In this document: positions 7,185 through 14,400 of the stretch, one piece after another
How positions within the stretch are numbered: the first letter of the stretch is position 1
Layout of the letters: each line of letters opens with the position of its first letter
Notes under the pieces: model-generated
Databases searched by the model: none
What the model was told of the DNA's origin: nothing
What the model saw: the letters and a program-made list of their open reading frames with translations, nothing else
Origin: Lachnospiraceae bacterium UBA7225
GTDB taxonomy: Bacteria; Bacillota; Clostridia; Lachnospirales; Lachnospiraceae
Assembly (NCBI GenBank): GCA_002473385.1
Contig: DKTR01000043.1
Span: 12,096-34,865, forward strand
Length of the DNA: 22,770 nucleotides
Reading direction: 5' to 3'
Made by a program: the position numbers and the translations under genes

Positions 7185-8948
7185 ATGGCTTTAGATGGAA
7201 TTGTAATTTCTGCAATGGTGCAGGAACTGAAAAACTGCATCCTGGGCGGAAGGATCAGCAAAATTGCGCAGCCCGAACCGGACGAGCTGATGCTTACCAT
7301 AAAAAACGAGCGTAAAAACTACCGTCTGCTGATTTCTGCAGGCGCCAGTCTTCCGCTCATCTATTTGACTGAAACAAATAAGCCGGGGCCGCTGACTGCC
7401 CCCAATTTCTGTATGCTGCTGCGCAAACATATCAGCGGCGGTAAAATTCTGGATGTCCGCCAGCCCGGTCTGGAGCGCATCATCCACTTTGATATTGAAC
7501 ATTTAAATGAACTCGGCGACATCTGTCTAAAAACACTTACTGTTGAAATCATGGGCAAACACAGCAACATTATTTTCTGCAGTCCGGACGGCACTATTAT
7601 CGACAGTATCAAGCATATTTCCTCGCAGGTCAGCTCTGTGCGCGAGGTGCTGCCGGGACGGCAGTATTTTATTCCGAATACCCAGAGCAAGCACAATCCG
7701 CTTAATGTCAGCTTTGAAGTTTTCCGTGAAGCAGTATCCGGCAGACCAATGCCGCTCGCGAAGGCAATTTATACGACCTTCACCGGTATCAGCCCGTTGA
7801 TCGCCGAAGAACTCTGCCACCGCGCATCACTCGAATCTTCCCAGAGTGCCAACAGCTTTTCCGAAAATGAAATGCTGCACCTGTTCCGCCAGTTTGAACT
7901 GCTGATGGAAACAGTAAAAGATCACGACTTCTCGCCCTGCATCATTACCCGCGGCAGTGAGCCTGTCGAATTCTCGGTGCTTCCGCTTTCCATGTATAGT
8001 GATCTGCAGCAGGCGCACTGCGAAACGGTCTCCCTGATGCTGGAAACCTATTATGCAGCAAAAAATACCATCACACGTATCCGACAAAAATCAGCTGATC
8101 TTCGCAGGATTGTGCAAACCTCCCTGGAGCGCGCACGTAAGAAATACGATCTGCAGCAAAAGCAATTAAAGGACACGGAAAAACGCGACAAATACCGCGT
8201 CTACGGCGAGCTGATCAACACCTATGGCTATGGGCTGGAACCGGGCTTAAAAAACTTCACCGCACTTAATTACTATACAAATGAAGAAATTACCATCCCG
8301 CTTGATGACACGCTCTCCCCTCAGGAAAATGCAAAGAAATATTTTGATAAATACAGCAAACAGAAACGCACCTTCGAGCATTTAAGCGGGCTGATACTCG
8401 AGACAGAGGAAGAAATCACCCATCTGGAATCCATTGCGACTGCTCTCGATATTGCTCTCTCGGAGGAAGATCTGGTACAGATCAAAGAAGAACTGATACA
8501 GTATGGATATATCCGCCGCCATGCCGGTGGAAAACGTGTAAAGATTACTTCAAAGCCTTTCCACTATCTTTCCTCGGACGGCTACCATATCTTTGTCGGA
8601 AAAAACAATTATCAGAATGAAGAGCTTACCTTTAAATTCGCCACCGGAAATGACTGGTGGTTCCATGCAAAAGGCGCTCCCGGCTCCCATGTCATTGTGA
8701 AGGCAAATAATGAGATGCCGCCGGATGCCACCTTCGAGGAAGCGGCCCGGCTCGCAGCCTACTACTCCAAAAACCGCGCAGCCAAAAAGGTGGAGATCGA
8801 TTATATCGAAAAAAAGCATGTGAAAAAGGTGAACGGCGCAAAACCCGGATTCGTCATCTACCACACCAACTATTCTATGGTCATCGATTCTGATATCAGC
8901 GGAATTCAGGAAATAAAATCTATCGGCGGAATTCAGTCCGGAAGATAA
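7185..8948 (+). CDS. rqcH: RqcH, ribosome quality control (NFACT / Rqc2 homologue)
   Basis: RqcH binds obstructed 50S subunits carrying peptidyl-tRNA and recruits tRNA-Ala to add alanine tails that mark nascent chains for degradation; older annotations call it fibronectin-binding protein. The NFACT-N domain is at the start (MALDGIVISAMVQEL, then GGRISKIAQPEPDEL), a helical and coiled-coil middle lies at about 280-420, and the C-terminal NFACT-R/DUF814 domain has FVGKNNYQNEELT and DWWFHAKGAPGSHV. I chose the ATG at 7185 (587 aa), which has AAAGGA 8 nt upstream and the family N-terminus; the ATG at 7161 lies before that site. With this start, residues 97-98 are Glu-Arg, at the position of the Asp-Arg pair known to matter in B. 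subtilis RqcH. Confidence 0.93.
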   Translation: MALDGIVISAMVQELKNCILGGRISKIAQPEPDELMLTIKNERKNYRLLISAGASLPLIYLTETNKPGPLTAPNFCMLLRKHISGGKILDVRQPGLERIIHFDIEHLNELGDICLKTLTVEIMGKHSNIIFCSPDGTIIDSIKHISSQVSSVREVLPGRQYFIPNTQSKHNPLNVSFEVFREAVSGRPMPLAKAIYTTFTGISPLIAEELCHRASLESSQSANSFSENEMLHLFRQFELLMETVKDHDFSPCIITRGSEPVEFSVLPLSMYSDLQQAHCETVSLMLETYYAAKNTITRIRQKSADLRRIVQTSLERARKKYDLQQKQLKDTEKRDKYRVYGELINTYGYGLEPGLKNFTALNYYTNEEITIPLDDTLSPQENAKKYFDKYSKQKRTFEHLSGLILETEEEITHLESIATALDIALSEEDLVQIKEELIQYGYIRRHAGGKRVKITSKPFHYLSSDGYHIFVGKNNYQNEELTFKFATGNDWWFHAKGAPGSHVIVKANNEMPPDATFEEAARLAAYYSKNRAAKKVEIDYIEKKHVKKVNGAKPGFVIYHTNYSMVIDSDISGIQEIKSIGGIQSGR

Positions 8949-8955
8949 AATCACA

Positions 8956-9016
8956 GAAAGGGCATGCTATGCCGGAGGCTGGGAAATTCTCATCATTCCG
9001 GATAACATGCCCTTTC
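8956..9016. terminator. Long hairpin downstream of rqcH, possible terminator
   Basis: GAAAGGGCATG (8956-8966) pairs perfectly with CATGCCCTTTC (9006-9016), and inside it CCGGA (8972-8976) pairs with TCCGG (8997-9001). It begins 8 nt after the rqcH stop. The nearest T-run (9026-9031) is about 10 nt beyond the stem, so termination would be imperfect; the hairpin may instead protect the 3' end or be a small dispersed repeat. Confidence 0.45.
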
Positions 9017-9065
9017 CTGTATACAATTTTTTCATGGAATGGCAACACGAAATACAACATGACAT

Positions 9066-9095
9066 AAAAAAAGCGCCGTAAATACGGCACTTTTT
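9066..9095. terminator. Bidirectional intrinsic terminator between rqcH and ssrA
   Basis: On the minus strand GTGCCGT-ATTT-ACGGCGC is flanked by five A before and seven T after, a strong rho-independent terminator for tmRNA ending 4 nt after the mature 3' end. On the plus strand the same stem is followed by five T, so it can also stop read-through from rqcH. Confidence 0.85.
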
Positions 9096-9098
9096 ACA

Positions 9099-9443
9099 TG
9101 GAGCTGAGGGGAATCGAACCCCTGTCCGAAAGCCTATTCATTGCGGCATCTCCCATCACAGTCATTATTTTGACATTCCCTCCGCCAGACGCCTAATGAC
9201 AGGCTTCCGGCTTTAGTAGCTTCATAAGTTCTTCCGCCCCCGCAAAGCTTTGGGAGTGAAGTGCCTCACAGAATTTGATGCCGGTTGTTCAGGCTGTGAG
9301 CAACCTGAGTCCGACAGCAGCCATTAGGCTGCGTACGCTAACTGTTCGTCTGCGTTTATATTTAGTTTCCGGTTTACTGTGCGGTCCCGGCCCGCAGATG
9401 GCTTCCCCAACTTCAAAACCCCCGTCGAAACCAGTACAACCCC
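9099..9443 (-). ncRNA. ssrA: tmRNA (ssrA), one-piece
   Basis: tmRNA enters stalled ribosomes as alanyl-tRNA, then serves as mRNA for a degradation tag. The 5' end GGGGTTGTACTGG-TTTCGACGGG (from 9443 down) and the 3' end with a GTTCGATTC T-loop and CAGCTCC acceptor strand form the tRNA-like domain; all seven acceptor pairs form, one being G-U. The discriminator A is 9099, and CCA must be added after transcription because TGT follows. The tag frame ends in TAA at 9324-9326. With the TAAAC element before a GCA resume codon (9351-9353), the encoded tag is ADEQLAYAA. It lies after smpB with its own promoter, so the precursor carries about 84 nt of 5' leader for RNase P removal. Confidence 0.95.
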
Positions 9444-9520
9444 TGATTTTCTGTGCATTTCTGTCCCGTTTTTGCCCGGTTTAAAATGTACAAACGTTGT
9501 ATGGCTAACAGACGATAGTT

Positions 9521-9529
9521 TGTGGATAA
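9521..9529 (-). promoter_or_regulatory. Perfect DnaA-box 9-mer at the ssrA transcription start
   Basis: The minus strand reads TTATCCACA, the consensus DnaA box, 5-13 nt downstream of the ssrA -10 element. A single 9-mer could occur by chance in a window this size, so a functional role is only a possibility. Confidence 0.3.
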
Positions 9530-9533
9530 TCAT

Positions 9534-9562
9534 AGTATAAATGATGTTGTCCGCAGCGTCAA
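9534..9562 (-). promoter_or_regulatory. Strong sigma-A promoter of ssrA
   Basis: The -35 box TTGACG (9557-9562) and the -10 box TATACT (9534-9539) are separated by 17 nt. The promoter begins directly after the smpB stop, so tmRNA can be made independently of the rnr-smpB mRNA, as expected for an abundant stable RNA. Confidence 0.85.
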
Positions 9563-9570
9563 GTATTATT

Positions 9571-10038
9571 TTACCGCAGATTTCTCACCTTGAATTCCTT
9601 TTCCGCCTCTCTTCTCTGGTCGCGCTTTGCAATGTCCTCGCGTTTATCGTAGAGCTTTTTGCCGCGCGCCAGACCGACTTCCACCTTCACCAGGCTCCCC
9701 TTAAAATATACCTTCAGCGGAACCAGTGTCATACCCTTTTCCTTCATTTTTCCTGTCAGCCTGTTGATTTCATGACGGTGCATCAGCAGCTTGCGTTCAC
9801 GCAGAGGATCTTTATTGAAAATATTTCCTTTCTCATATGGACTTATATGCATTCCGTAAATAATCACTTCCCCATTTTCAATGCGGATAAAGGATTCCTT
9901 CACACTGCACTTACCCATACGCAGGGATTTTACCTCCGTACCCGCAAGTGAAATCCCAGCCTCAAACGTATCTTCAATAAAATAATCATGATACGCTTTC
10001 TTATTATTTGCAATCAGCTTAATAGATTGTGCTCCCAC
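9571..10038 (-). CDS. smpB: SsrA-binding protein SmpB
   Basis: SmpB binds the tRNA-like domain of tmRNA and mimics the anticodon arm in the decoding centre, so it is essential for trans-translation. The family core is intact: IKLIANNKKAYHDYFIE, then AGISLAGTEVKSLR, NGEVIIYGMHISPYEKG, then the basic C-terminal tail DKREDIAKRDQRREAEKE, which enters the mRNA channel. Length 155 aa is normal. The start is a GTG at 10038 with AGGAG 9 nt upstream. It follows rnr by 48 nt, probably in one transcript, and immediately precedes ssrA. Confidence 0.97.
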   Translation of the reverse strand: MGAQSIKLIANNKKAYHDYFIEDTFEAGISLAGTEVKSLRMGKCSVKESFIRIENGEVIIYGMHISPYEKGNIFNKDPLRERKLLMHRHEINRLTGKMKEKGMTLVPLKVYFKGSLVKVEVGLARGKKLYDKREDIAKRDQRREAEKEFKVRNLR

Positions 10039-10086
10039 TTAACCTCACTCCTGTCCTGCTGCCAGGCAGCATCCATTTCCCTTTTT

Positions 10087-12252
10087 TCAGCCCGGTACCT
10101 TTTTCTCAGACGTCTCCGGCCGTTCATCTTCCCCGGCGATTCTGAAATCAATCGTACGCATCTCTTTGTCAGCATCCGCAACGATCACTCTTACCTTCTG
10201 TCCCATACGGTAAACCCTGCCGGTGGCGCTCCCCGTCATTTCATAGGAAGTTTCGTCGTAATAATAGTGGTCGTCAATCAGATTGCTGACGTGAACCATC
10301 CCCTCCACCGTATTAGGCAGCTCCACAAAAAAGCCATAGCTGTTCATACCGGAGATCACACCTTCAAAGGTCTCTCCTATATGCGCACGCATATATTCCA
10401 CTTTTTTCATTTTGATGGTCTCGCGCTCCGCCTCTTCCGCACGCCGCTCTGTTTTACTGCATTGATTGGCAACGCCCGTCAGAATCTCCTCATAATGCTG
10501 TATGCGTTCCGGTGTCATCCGTCCGCGCAGATTTTCTTTAATAATGCGGTGAATCTGTAAATCTGGATATCGGCGGATCGGCGATGTAAAATGACAGTAA
10601 TACTTCGCTGCCAGTCCGAAATGTCCGCTGCATTCCGTCGTATACTTCGCCTGCTTCATCGAGCGCAGCGTCAGACGGCTGATTAACGACTCCTCCGGTG
10701 AATCCTCAATGCGGGCGAGCAATTTTTGCAGCTCCTTCGGGTGAATATCGCCACCTCCCCGGATGCCATAACCGAAATTCGCAATAAAGACTGCAAGCTG
10801 GCGTATTTTCTCCGGATCCGGATTGTCGTGCGTACGGTAAACAAACGGCAGCTCCTGCCAGTAATAATCCTGCGCAACCGTTTCATTCGCAATCAGCATA
10901 AAGTCTTCAATGATTTTTGTCGCCGCATTGCGCTCGTATGGTTTTATCTCCAGTGGCCGCCCCTTTTCATCCAGGAGAATCTTGCTCTCCGGGAAATCAA
11001 AGTCGATTGAACCGCGCGCTCTGCGCTTTTCCCTGAGAATCTGCGCCAGTACCTCCATCTGCTCAAACATCGGCACCAGTTCCCGGTATTCCTCCCGCTC
11101 CGACTCATCGCAATCAGTCAGTATTTTTTTCACACTGGTATACGACATGCGGCGGTTTACCCGGATCACTGTCTCCGCAATCTCATGCCCCGTCACATTA
11201 CCCTTCCCGTCAATATCCATCAGACAGCTTAATGCCAGACGATCCTCACCCGCATTCAATGAACAGATTCCGTTAGACAGCGTATGCGGAAGCATCGGGA
11301 TCACCCTATCTACCAGATAAACACTGGTGCCCCGCTCACGCGCTACACAATCCAGCGCACTGCCCTCCTGCACATAATTTGTGACATCCGCAATGTGTAC
11401 GCCAAGATGCCAGATACCCTTATCTTTATCGTATGAAAGTGAAACAGCATCATCCAGATCCTTGGCATCTTCGCCGTCAATTGTCACCATATCCACATCC
11501 CGCAGATCCATTCTGCCCGCGCAGTCCGCCTCCGAGACCGGCTTTGCCACACGCGTTGCCTGGTTGAGGACACGTTCCGGGAACTCCAGAGGAATATCAT
11601 GTGCATACACAATTGATAAAATATCGACACCCGGATCGTTGCGGTGCCCGATAATCTGCTTTACCCTTCCCTCCGGGTTCTTCATCTGGTTTCCGTAGTC
11701 TGTCAGTTCCACTAATACCTTATGACCGTCTACTGCTCCTTTTGACCACTCCTGCGGAATAAATATATCCCGCGTAATTTTCTGATTGTCCGGCACTACA
11801 AATCCATAATTTTTACTTTTCTCATAGGTGCCGACCACCTCCGTAACAGCGCGCGCGCAGACCCTTGTAACAACGCCTTCACTGCGTTTTCCTGTTTTTC
11901 CCGGCAGGACGCTGATCTCCACGGTATCTCCATGCATCGCTCCGCCAACGCTGTTCTCCGGGATAAAAACATCCTCTGCACGCCCCTCAACCTCTACAAA
12001 CCCAAAGCCCTTTGCAGTGGCCGAAAAAATCCCGGTAAGCTTCACACTTTCCGCCTTTATATATTTTCCGCGTTTCGTGAGCTCAATTTTTCCATCTGCC
12101 TGCAGATCCGCCAGAATTTTTTCCAGTTCCTGCCGGTCCTCCCTGGCAACCTGCATCACGATGGCAATTTCCTTTATTTTCATCGGCACATAGTGCCGGT
12201 CACAGATCAGATCATATACCTTCTGTCTGCGCTCCTCATATAAATTTCCCAT
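10087..12252 (-). CDS. rnr: Ribonuclease R
   Basis: A processive 3'-to-5' exoribonuclease that unwinds structured RNA and, with SmpB-tmRNA, removes the non-stop mRNA from rescued ribosomes. Domains in order are an N-terminal helix-turn-helix (about 1-65), two cold-shock RNA-binding domains (about 70-200), the RNB catalytic domain with the metal-binding motif DGEDAKDLDDA at 259-269, and an S1 domain near the C-terminus (about 620-705, GVISGMNSYGFFVELPNTVEGMVHVSNL). The length of 721 aa is typical, but the C-terminus lacks a long basic tail. The ribosome binding site is GAGG about 5 nt before the ATG. Upstream lies the secG terminator, so rnr probably has its own promoter, though I cannot point to a convincing one. 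Confidence 0.96.
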   Translation of the reverse strand: MGNLYEERRQKVYDLICDRHYVPMKIKEIAIVMQVAREDRQELEKILADLQADGKIELTKRGKYIKAESVKLTGIFSATAKGFGFVEVEGRAEDVFIPENSVGGAMHGDTVEISVLPGKTGKRSEGVVTRVCARAVTEVVGTYEKSKNYGFVVPDNQKITRDIFIPQEWSKGAVDGHKVLVELTDYGNQMKNPEGRVKQIIGHRNDPGVDILSIVYAHDIPLEFPERVLNQATRVAKPVSEADCAGRMDLRDVDMVTIDGEDAKDLDDAVSLSYDKDKGIWHLGVHIADVTNYVQEGSALDCVARERGTSVYLVDRVIPMLPHTLSNGICSLNAGEDRLALSCLMDIDGKGNVTGHEIAETVIRVNRRMSYTSVKKILTDCDESEREEYRELVPMFEQMEVLAQILREKRRARGSIDFDFPESKILLDEKGRPLEIKPYERNAATKIIEDFMLIANETVAQDYYWQELPFVYRTHDNPDPEKIRQLAVFIANFGYGIRGGGDIHPKELQKLLARIEDSPEESLISRLTLRSMKQAKYTTECSGHFGLAAKYYCHFTSPIRRYPDLQIHRIIKENLRGRMTPERIQHYEEILTGVANQCSKTERRAEEAERETIKMKKVEYMRAHIGETFEGVISGMNSYGFFVELPNTVEGMVHVSNLIDDHYYYDETSYEMTGSATGRVYRMGQKVRVIVADADKEMRTIDFRIAGEDERPETSEKKVPG

Positions 12253-12305
12253 AATACCTCTATATCGATCAGTTTATAAAAAAATCCGTTTGCTGCGAAG
12301 CGTTT

Positions 12306-12331
12306 CTATCACAAAAGCTTTTCTGTGAGAT
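12306..12331. repeat. Imperfect palindrome in the rnr upstream region
   Basis: The 26-nt stretch has outer arms TATCACA and TGTGAGATA around an inner AAAAGCTTTT. It lies between the secG terminator and rnr, about 55-80 nt before the rnr ATG. It may be an operator or a leader hairpin of rnr, or only part of AT-rich intergenic DNA. Confidence 0.3.
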
Positions 12332-12365
12332 AAAAAACACTCTTGTCTGCCACAAGAGTGTTTTT
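12332..12365. terminator. Intrinsic terminator after secG (bidirectional)
   Basis: A perfect 10-bp stem (ACACTCTTGT at 12337-12346 with ACAAGAGTGT at 12352-12361) around a 5-nt loop is extended by A:T pairs and flanked by an A-run and a T-run. On the minus strand it begins just after the secG stop and ends in six T. It separates secG from rnr. Confidence 0.9.
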
Positions 12366-12369
12366 ATCA

Positions 12370-12609
12370 TCAAAAGTTCAGATTCAGAATAACCGCCAAA
12401 ACAATAAAGCCTATCGCAAGCGCCTTTGTTCCCTTTACCAGAGCACCTTCCATCGAACGACCTTTGTTTTTACTCCAGTACGTTTCTGCCATTCCGCCGC
12501 CAAGACTTGCCAGCCCCTGCTGCTTTCCTTCCTGCATCAATACAAGAGCGGTTAAGGCGATACAATCAATGATAAAAATTATGGTAAGAATGATTCTTAA
12601 AACTCCCAC
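12370..12609 (-). CDS. secG: Preprotein translocase subunit SecG, GTG start
   Basis: A small membrane subunit of the SecYEG channel. Two hydrophobic helices flank the conserved LMQEGKQQGLASLGGG loop, which identifies the family. I place the start at the GTG at 12609 (79 aa, normal length): AGGAGG sits 7 nt upstream and the protein then begins MGVLRIILTIIFIID. A longer in-frame start at 12690 would add 27 residues that include the ribosome binding site itself. It is apparently monocistronic: a candidate promoter lies at 12638-12666 and a strong terminator follows. Confidence 0.93.
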   Translation of the reverse strand: MGVLRIILTIIFIIDCIALTALVLMQEGKQQGLASLGGGMAETYWSKNKGRSMEGALVKGTKALAIGFIVLAVILNLNF

Positions 12610-12637
12610 TTCACCACCTCCTATGTCAAACATAATT

Positions 12638-12666
12638 ACTTTAACACAGGTAGGAGGAATTTTCAA
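12638..12666 (-). promoter_or_regulatory. Candidate secG promoter
   Basis: TTGAAA (12661-12666) and TAAAGT (12638-12643) are separated by 17 nt, with a TG one base before the -10. The -10 is only 4 of 6 to consensus. Transcription would start near 12631, about 22 nt before the GTG. Confidence 0.5.
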
Positions 12667-12703
12667 CCACTTTTTCACAAAGTACGGCAATTAAAAAAAT
12701 TTT

Positions 12704-13969
12704 TTAAAAATGCTCCTCGATGCGCAAAAGCTGGTTATATTTTGCCACACGCTCACTTCGGCAGGGCGCCCCCGTCTTGATCTGCCCGGCTCCGCAGGCA
12801 ACAGCAATATCCGCAATGATGGTATCCTCCGTCTCACCGGAACGATGAGAAATTACGGTGTGGTAACCTGCCTTCTGCGCAATCTCAATCGCATCCAGCG
12901 CCTCACTCAGCGTGCCGATCTGGTTCACTTTTACCAGAATCGCATTTGCCGCTCCCAGCGCGATTCCTTTTTTCAGGCGCTCCGGATTCGTTACAAACAG
13001 ATCATCACCGACAAGCTGCACCTTATCCCCCAGCTCCTGCGTCATTTTCTGCCAGCCGCTCCAGTCCTCCTCGTTCAGACCGTCCTCAATGGAAATAATC
13101 GGGAATTTTTCCAGCAGTCCACGGTAATAAGCGATCATTTCTTCCGCTGTGCGCTCCACCGTCTCCCCACGCATTTTGCTCTCGCCGGGAAAGCGGTACA
13201 CCTGCCGCTCTTCGTCGTAAAGCTCTGATGCCGCCGCATCCAGTGCAAAACAGACATCCTCACGCAGACGATAGCCCGCCTCCTCCGTTGCCTCACAAAG
13301 CAGCTCCAGCACAGCCGCAGCATCGGGAAGATCGGGAGCAAAGCCGCCCTCATCGCCCACACCGGTCGACAGTCCCCGTTCCTTCAGCAGCTTTTTCAAC
13401 CGGTGATAGATTTCCGCACATATCTGCAGTCCCTCGGAAAACAGCTTTGCGCCGACCGGCATAATCATAAATTCCTGCAGATCCACTGTGTTGTCTGCAT
13501 GGCAGCCGCCGTTTAATACATTCATCATCGGCACTGGCATTGTATTAGAACGAATTCCGCCCAGATAACGGTACAGTGGGATGCCCAGACACTGCGCTGC
13601 CGTCTTTGCCACCGCCATGGACACCCCCAGGATAGCGTTTGCCCCCAGATTTGATTTGTTTTTGGTTCCATCTGCGCGCAGCAGAATCTTATCAATATGT
13701 CCCTGCTGCAGGACATTCTCTCCGATCACGGCATCTGCCAGAATCGTGTTAATATGATGCACTGCCTGCGTCACGCCCAGCCCGCCATACCGTTTTTCGT
13801 CGTCCCGCAGTTCAATCGCCTCAAACTTTCCCGTCGATGCGCCGGAGGGCACCGCGGCTCTTCCGACAGCCCCTCCCTCGGCAAGTACCTCTACCTCTAC
13901 GGTGGGATTGCCGCGGGAATCCAGGATCTCCCTGCCAAGCACATCTATGATTTGTCTGTATTCAAACAT
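12704..13969 (-). CDS. eno: Enolase (phosphopyruvate hydratase)
   Basis: It converts 2-phosphoglycerate to phosphoenolpyruvate in glycolysis. Visible signatures are REILDSRGNPTVEVEV at the N-terminus, PSGASTGKFEAIELRD, the metal and active-site segments SIEDGLNEEDW and LVGDDLFVTN, the catalytic-lysine region LVKVNQIGTLSEALDAI, and SHRSGETEDT. I prefer the ATG at 13969 (421 aa, MFEYRQIIDVLGREI). A TTG at 13978 is only 2 nt from the AGGAGG site; the ATG is 11 nt away, slightly long. The ribosome binding site sits in the loop of a perfect hairpin (13973-14002). gpmI, the preceding step, lies just upstream. Confidence 0.95.
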   Translation of the reverse strand: MFEYRQIIDVLGREILDSRGNPTVEVEVLAEGGAVGRAAVPSGASTGKFEAIELRDDEKRYGGLGVTQAVHHINTILADAVIGENVLQQGHIDKILLRADGTKNKSNLGANAILGVSMAVAKTAAQCLGIPLYRYLGGIRSNTMPVPMMNVLNGGCHADNTVDLQEFMIMPVGAKLFSEGLQICAEIYHRLKKLLKERGLSTGVGDEGGFAPDLPDAAAVLELLCEATEEAGYRLREDVCFALDAAASELYDEERQVYRFPGESKMRGETVERTAEEMIAYYRGLLEKFPIISIEDGLNEEDWSGWQKMTQELGDKVQLVGDDLFVTNPERLKKGIALGAANAILVKVNQIGTLSEALDAIEIAQKAGYHTVISHRSGETEDTIIADIAVACGAGQIKTGAPCRSERVAKYNQLLRIEEHF

Positions 13970-13972
13970 AAA

Positions 13973-14002
13973 GCACAATACCTCCTTTTGAAGATATTGT
14001 GC
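13973..14002 (-). promoter_or_regulatory. Hairpin presenting the eno ribosome binding site in its loop
   Basis: On the minus strand GCACAATA and TATTGTGC form a perfect 8-bp stem around a 14-nt loop that ends in AGGAGG. The 3' arm lies between the ribosome binding site and the ATG. When folded, the arm shortens the effective distance from ribosome binding site to ATG, which could explain the long linear spacing. It could also be a site for translational control. Confidence 0.5.
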
Positions 14003-14069
14003 CCTGTTTTTTTTATGTTATGTCTGCTGTAATTTACCAATTCTCAGGTATGGCTGAGCAGCAACATCA

Positions 14070-14399
14070 TCAGCGCCCGCAAAAGCCCATGTCAAGCAAT
14101 TCATATGCCTCCTGTGTCATCCCGCCCTTATACCGGCAGCCCACAAGAAGGCTCTGCAGACGGATTCCGCCCGGATAATCTGCAAATGCAGCGGATTTCT
14201 TCGCCATCTCCTGCACCTTTTCCTTCAGCTTCAGGAAATCCTCCTCCTGGCAGAGCTTTTTCACTTCCGCCTCAGGCACACCCATCACACGCAGTCCCAG
14301 TCCTGCCGCATAACAGAACTCATAAACAGAAATCAGCGGACTTTCCTCTTTTGTTTTCATTTTGATCTGCACGGCATCCCGCACAAGCCCTTTTACCAT
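14070..14399 (-). CDS. Hypothetical protein between gpmI and eno (109 aa)
   Basis: The ATG at 14399 lies one base after the gpmI TAG stop (TAGCATG), so translation may be coupled by re-initiation; no clear ribosome binding site is present there or before the alternative ATG at 14360. The product is soluble and mixed helical. Its middle (VPEAEVKKLCQEEDFLKLKE) looks amphipathic, and near the C-terminus is GGIRLQSLLVGCRYKGG. I recognise no family. Position between two glycolytic genes suggests co-expression, not function. Confidence 0.55.
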   Translation of the reverse strand: MVKGLVRDAVQIKMKTKEESPLISVYEFCYAAGLGLRVMGVPEAEVKKLCQEEDFLKLKEKVQEMAKKSAAFADYPGGIRLQSLLVGCRYKGGMTQEAYELLDMGFCGR

Positions 14400-14400
14400 G

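Noticed and set aside
12616..12630. TTGACA near the secG ribosome binding site as a -35 box
   Set aside because: It overlaps the ribosome binding site and no -10 box follows before the coding sequence.
12610..12690. Longer SecG starting at 12690
   Set aside because: The added 27 residues include the translated ribosome binding site and are not part of the SecG family; GTG at 12609 fits the normal length.
12684..12703. AT-only palindrome after eno as a terminator
   Set aside because: The stem would have only A:T pairs, so it is unlikely to terminate transcription well; eno may read into secG or end elsewhere.
13970..13978. TTG at 13978 as the enolase start
   Set aside because: It is only 2 nt from AGGAGG and lies inside the hairpin arm; the ATG at 13969 gives the family N-terminus.
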